Shown here piece after piece: positions 61,033 to 64,000 of a stretch of 64,000 bases of DNA. The position numbers and the translations under genes were made by a program. Location of the stretch: NCBI GenBank assembly GCA_052117605.1, contig JBQKIT010000013.1. The stretch is one strand, 5' to 3'. This DNA is from CAG-791 sp000431495. GTDB taxonomy: Bacteria; Bacillota; Clostridia; Lachnospirales; Lachnospiraceae. Positions within the stretch are counted from its first letter, which is position 1. Each line of letters opens with the position of its first letter. Below the pieces are notes generated by a model. That model made no database searches. It was not told the DNA's origin and saw only the letters and a program-made list of their open reading frames with translations.

Positions 61033-61061
61033 ATTATTACATACCGTTTTTCATCTGTCAA
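61033..61061 (-). promoter_or_regulatory. Promoter of the fab operon
   Basis: Minus strand: consensus TTGACA (61056-61061), 17-base spacer, AATAAT (61033-61038); TAATAA with a 16-base spacer is an equal reading. Confidence 0.8.
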
Positions 61062-61118
61062 TATTGTCTTAAAAACTACATTTCGGACTTTTCTCTCCCT
61101 TTTCGTAGTTTCCGATAT

Positions 61119-61159
61119 TAAAAAAGACACCCCCGGGAGATTTCTCTCCCGGAGATGTC
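61119..61159 (-). terminator. Terminator after the TRAP transporter genes
   Basis: On the minus strand GACATCTCCGGGAGA and TCTCCCGGGGGTGTC form a 15-bp stem with two G-U pairs and a GAAA loop, followed by TTTTTTAAT. The rest of 60940-61236 holds the fab promoter and operator only. Confidence 0.92.
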
Positions 61160-61236
61160 GCTTCGAATATCTCTGTGAAAAAATATGACTGCAGCTTCGA
61201 AAAGGGGGGCTTCCGGAGCCGTGTTCCGGTCAGAAG

Positions 61237-63183
61237 CTAAGCGGAGGCCTTGCGCTGTGCCTGCCTCCCTGCTGCCAGATACTGCCAGGCAACCCCCGCA
61301 GCGATCAGAAGAATTCCGAACAGATCGGTCACAAGGCTCGGATCGATCAGAAGAAGACCTCCTGTTGCCAGCATGAGCCGGATGAGCAGTCCCATCCGGA
61401 CCTTCAGATAACCCTCCAGCGCTGCGGAAAGTCCGAAGATTCCGATAAAGGAGGTCACCGCGATCTGCACCACATTCCAAGCCGTGGTATCAATCAGGAG
61501 CATGGACGGATTGAAGCAGAACACATACGGCACAATGAACACGGCAATTGCCAGCTTGGAGGCGTTGAAGGCGGTCTTCATCGGATTCGACTTCGCAATG
61601 GCGGATCCTGCATAAGCAGCCAGCGCAACCGGCGGCGTAATGTCCGCCACAATTCCGAAATAAAAGACAAAGAAATGAGCTGCCAGTGCCGGAACGCCCA
61701 TCCGGACAAGGATCGGCGCGCAGGTAGCCGCCATGATGCAGTAGTTCGCCGTCGTCGGAACGCCCATTCCAAGAACAATGCAGCACAGCATTGTCAGAAG
61801 AAGTGCAATGATCAGCCGCCCGTTTGCGACGGCAATGATGGCTCCGATCAGTTCATTGGCAAGGCCCGTCATGGTGATGCAGCCGGAAATGATGCCCGCC
61901 ATGCCGCAGGCCGCCGCCACCGTGATGGCTCCGCGCCCGCCCGCTTCCAGGGCATCGATGCACTTTGCAAGGGAGATCCGGTTTTCCTTATCAAACAGGC
62001 TGACCACAATGGAGAGCAGAATGGCATAGCTCGCCGCCTTCTGCATCGTCATATAGTTGCCGGACACCCAGACAACCAGCATGACCAGAGGAAGCAGCAG
62101 ATAAATCTTCCGGATCAGCAGTCGGAAAACCGGCAGCTGCTCCTTCGGGATTCCGGAAAGGCCAAGCTTCTTCGCCTCCAGATGGACGGAAATAAAGATG
62201 CCTGCAAAATACAGCACCGCGGGAAGAATCGCGCGCGCAATGATGTTGGAATACGGAACGCCGACAAAATCCGCCATCAGGAATGCCGCAGCGCCCATGA
62301 TCGGCGGCATGATCTGTCCGCCCGTCGATGCTGCAGCCTCTACCGCGCCTGCAAATTCCGCCTTATAGCCCGTCTTCTTCATCATCGGGATTGTGACAGA
62401 GCCCGTTGTGACCGTGTTTCCCACAGAAGACCCGGACACCATGCCGCAGAGCGCCGAGGAAATGACCGCAACCTTGGCGGGACCTCCCGCATATCTGCCG
62501 GCCGCACAGTTTGCAAGCTGAATGAAGAAGTTCGAAATTCCGGTCCTCTCCAGAAATGCACCGAAAATAATAAACACAACAATGTACTTCGAGCATACAT
62601 TGACCGGTGTCGAGAAAATTCCCTCCTTTGTATAGAACAGATTCCGGACAAGATACCGCACGCGCCCGAAAAAGGATGGATTGGTCAGCCCGTACGACAG
62701 TGCATAAATCAGGAAAAATCCCGCAACGCACAGGATGGGAAGGCCAACGCACCGTCTCGTCAGCTCAATCAGCACCGCAATTCCGACCACGCCGATGACG
62801 ATCTGGAAGGGCTGGAACCGTGTTCCCTGATTGATGATCCGGTTGGCGTTAAAGGTAAAATAAAGGAACGATCCCGTCCCAAGCACCGTCAGCAGAATGT
62901 CATACCAGGGCATGTAATTGGCTCTGGCATCGCCTTTCTTTGCCGGATAGGTAAGAAATCCCATCAGTACAATCAGTGCCAGAAAGGAGGTCAGACGGAT
63001 CTCCTCCAGAAAGGTTGCAAACAAGGTGACATAAATACACCAGAGCGAAAATGCCGCAAGAAGCATGCGAATCGCCTGCTTGTATTTCCCGGTCCAGATG
63101 CGAATGTTGGATTCCCGGTCGTATTTCTTCATAATGGCATCCACATCCGTGGATACCGTCGCCTTCACTTCACTCACCGTCAA
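61237..63183 (-). CDS. TRAP transporter fused permease, TAXI type
   Basis: 648 residues. About 16-18 hydrophobic helices: a DctQ-like four-helix part (about 40-150) fused to a DctM-like large part. Family phrases are FGAFLERTGISNFFIQLANCAAGRYAGGPAKVAVISSALCGMVSGSSVGNTVTTG, AAASTGGQIMPPIMGAAAFLMADFVGVPY and LGMGVPTTANYCIMAA. It uses a sodium gradient to import acids delivered by the binding protein, whose gene it overlaps by 4 bases. The substrate is not predictable; glutamate, succinate and similar acids are known for TAXI systems. Confidence 0.92.
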   Translation of the reverse strand: MTVSEVKATVSTDVDAIMKKYDRESNIRIWTGKYKQAIRMLLAAFSLWCIYVTLFATFLEEIRLTSFLALIVLMGFLTYPAKKGDARANYMPWYDILLTVLGTGSFLYFTFNANRIINQGTRFQPFQIVIGVVGIAVLIELTRRCVGLPILCVAGFFLIYALSYGLTNPSFFGRVRYLVRNLFYTKEGIFSTPVNVCSKYIVVFIIFGAFLERTGISNFFIQLANCAAGRYAGGPAKVAVISSALCGMVSGSSVGNTVTTGSVTIPMMKKTGYKAEFAGAVEAAASTGGQIMPPIMGAAAFLMADFVGVPYSNIIARAILPAVLYFAGIFISVHLEAKKLGLSGIPKEQLPVFRLLIRKIYLLLPLVMLVVWVSGNYMTMQKAASYAILLSIVVSLFDKENRISLAKCIDALEAGGRGAITVAAACGMAGIISGCITMTGLANELIGAIIAVANGRLIIALLLTMLCCIVLGMGVPTTANYCIMAATCAPILVRMGVPALAAHFFVFYFGIVADITPPVALAAYAGSAIAKSNPMKTAFNASKLAIAVFIVPYVFCFNPSMLLIDTTAWNVVQIAVTSFIGIFGLSAALEGYLKVRMGLLIRLMLATGGLLLIDPSLVTDLFGILLIAAGVAWQYLAAGRQAQRKASA

Positions 63184-64000
63184 TCCTCCTCCGTTGTCTT
63201 CACCGTAATTCCGTGTTCTCTGTAATACCGCGCGGCGCCCTCATGGAACGGAGCGGCCATGCCGGTTGTCGCCGTGTCCAGAGAAAGCTCTGCGCCCTTG
63301 GCATTTTCCTTTGCAATGTCCTCCGCATGGTCAAAAATCGCCGCTGTCATGCGGTATACCGTATCCTCCGGCAGATCCGCAGAGACAATGATCGTTGCCT
63401 TCACGGTGATTGTCTCCACCGGAGCATCCTGCCCCGGATAGGTTCCCGCCGGAATCTCCAGCGCGGTATAATACGGGCACTCGGACATGATCTCATCCCG
63501 CAGGGCTCCGTCAATGTTCAGCAGATACACGCCGTTTGTGGTCGCAAGCTCTGTAATCGCGGTTGTCGGTGCGCCGGCTACAATGAAGGCCGCATCAATT
63601 TTGCCGTCCTTCAGAGATTCCTTGCTGTCCTCAAAGGACTGGTACTGCGGATGAATGTCCTTCAGCGTAATTCCGGCAGCCGAAAGAACATCGATGGCAT
63701 TGAAATAGGTGCCCGAGCCCGCCGCGCCGATGGAGACGCTTTTTCCCTTCAGATCCTCCACCGTGCGAATCTCCGGATCCATGGTGATCAGCTGAACGGT
63801 CTCCGCATAGAGTCCTCCGAGCACACGGAAGGCATGCGTCGGTCCGTCCTGCTCAAAGGACTTCGTCCCGTCCCAGGCATAGGCCATAACGTCCGACTGC
63901 GTAAAGCCAAGCTGGAAGTCTCCGTCCTCAATGGACTGAATGTTGACCTTGGAGGCTCCCGTGGAAACCGCCGTCACCTTCACATCCGCATAGCTGGTCA
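63180..64000 (-). CDS. TAXI-family TRAP solute-binding protein (N-terminus outside window)
   Basis: 273 codons are visible and the frame stays open to the window edge, reading TSYADVKVTAVSTGASKVN before the part shown, so the signal peptide and first lobe lie beyond 64000. DLKGKSVSIGAAGSGTYFNAIDVLSAAGI, QSFEDSKESLKDGKIDAAFIVAGAPTTAI and PAGTYPGQDAPVETITVKATIIVSADLPED are TAXI hallmarks. It catches the substrate outside the membrane and hands it to the fused permease. As a Gram-positive protein it should be a lipoprotein, but the lipobox would be outside the window. Confidence 0.9.
   Translation of the reverse strand, partial: TSYADVKVTAVSTGASKVNIQSIEDGDFQLGFTQSDVMAYAWDGTKSFEQDGPTHAFRVLGGLYAETVQLITMDPEIRTVEDLKGKSVSIGAAGSGTYFNAIDVLSAAGITLKDIHPQYQSFEDSKESLKDGKIDAAFIVAGAPTTAITELATTNGVYLLNIDGALRDEIMSECPYYTALEIPAGTYPGQDAPVETITVKATIIVSADLPEDTVYRMTAAIFDHAEDIAKENAKGAELSLDTATTGMAAPFHEGAARYYREHGITVKTTEED

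Noticed and set aside
1..64000. CRISPR arrays, tRNA or rRNA genes, prophage or complete insertion sequences
   Set aside because: No regularly spaced repeats, no cloverleaf-like gap sequence and no transposase or integrase frame was found.

Overview
The window reads as a chromosomal core segment of an anaerobic Gram-positive Clostridia member, most likely Lachnospiraceae. The reasons are: a moderately GC-rich chromosome, no outer-membrane genes, a FabK/FabT-type fatty-acid cluster, DUF1836, Asp23, RNase Y, RqcH, a large fused CoA-dehydratase activase, and Clostridia gene orders such as asp23-nusB-xseA-xseB-ispA-dxs-tlyA-nadK-argR-recN and rimP-nusA-ylxR-ylxQ-infB. Nearly all genes lie on the minus strand. 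No rRNA, tRNA, CRISPR array or complete insertion sequence was seen.

Layout. 1-1620: an AT-rich patch unlike the rest. It holds a bacitracin/lantibiotic-type ABC ATPase, a permease whose 3' half is replaced by unrelated structured sequence, and an out-of-frame remnant of the C-terminal tail of RlmD. 1570-15728: one long minus-strand block from asp23 through nusB, xseA/B, ispA, dxs, tlyA, nadK, argR, recN, DUF1836, pcrA and a small membrane protein to rlmD, with a good promoter before asp23. 15729-20114: rpsO-pnp-prfC with a strong promoter, a structured S15 leader and strong hairpins in both gene junctions. 20195-29723: rimP-nusA-ylxR-ylxQ-infB-rbfA-nrnA-truB-ribF-aroK, an information-processing operon with a promoter-hairpin leader and an internal hairpin after infB. 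29757-35796: yicC-gmk and rpoZ-rimO-pgsA-pncC-gtrA-glycosyltransferase. 35815-37734: rqcH on the plus strand, ending in a near-perfect bidirectional terminator. 37765-44801: a MurJ/SpoVB-type flippase, glgA, rny, and recA-recX under an SOS promoter with a LexA box.

44973-52731 is the most unusual stretch. It contains a small plus-strand membrane protein under a palindromic promoter and a two-gene unit encoding a sigma70-like protein without recognisable DNA-recognition regions. It also has a protease-dead-looking rhomboid-fold protein with a zinc ribbon, a 1422-residue fusion of two ASKHA activases with a 2-hydroxyacyl-CoA dehydratase-like domain, and a purine-rich stretch of about 400 nt with its own strong promoter and terminator but no ORF, which I propose is a non-coding RNA.

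52773-61061: a type II fatty-acid operon, acpP-accD-accA-fabH-fabK-fabD-fabG-fabF-fabZ-fabT, with a 25-bp palindromic operator at its promoter and its probable MarR/FabT repressor as the last gene. accB and accC are not in the window. 61119-64000: a TAXI-type TRAP transporter (binding protein, cut by the window edge, and fused permease). Functional calls rest on motifs read directly and on family knowledge; no database search was run.
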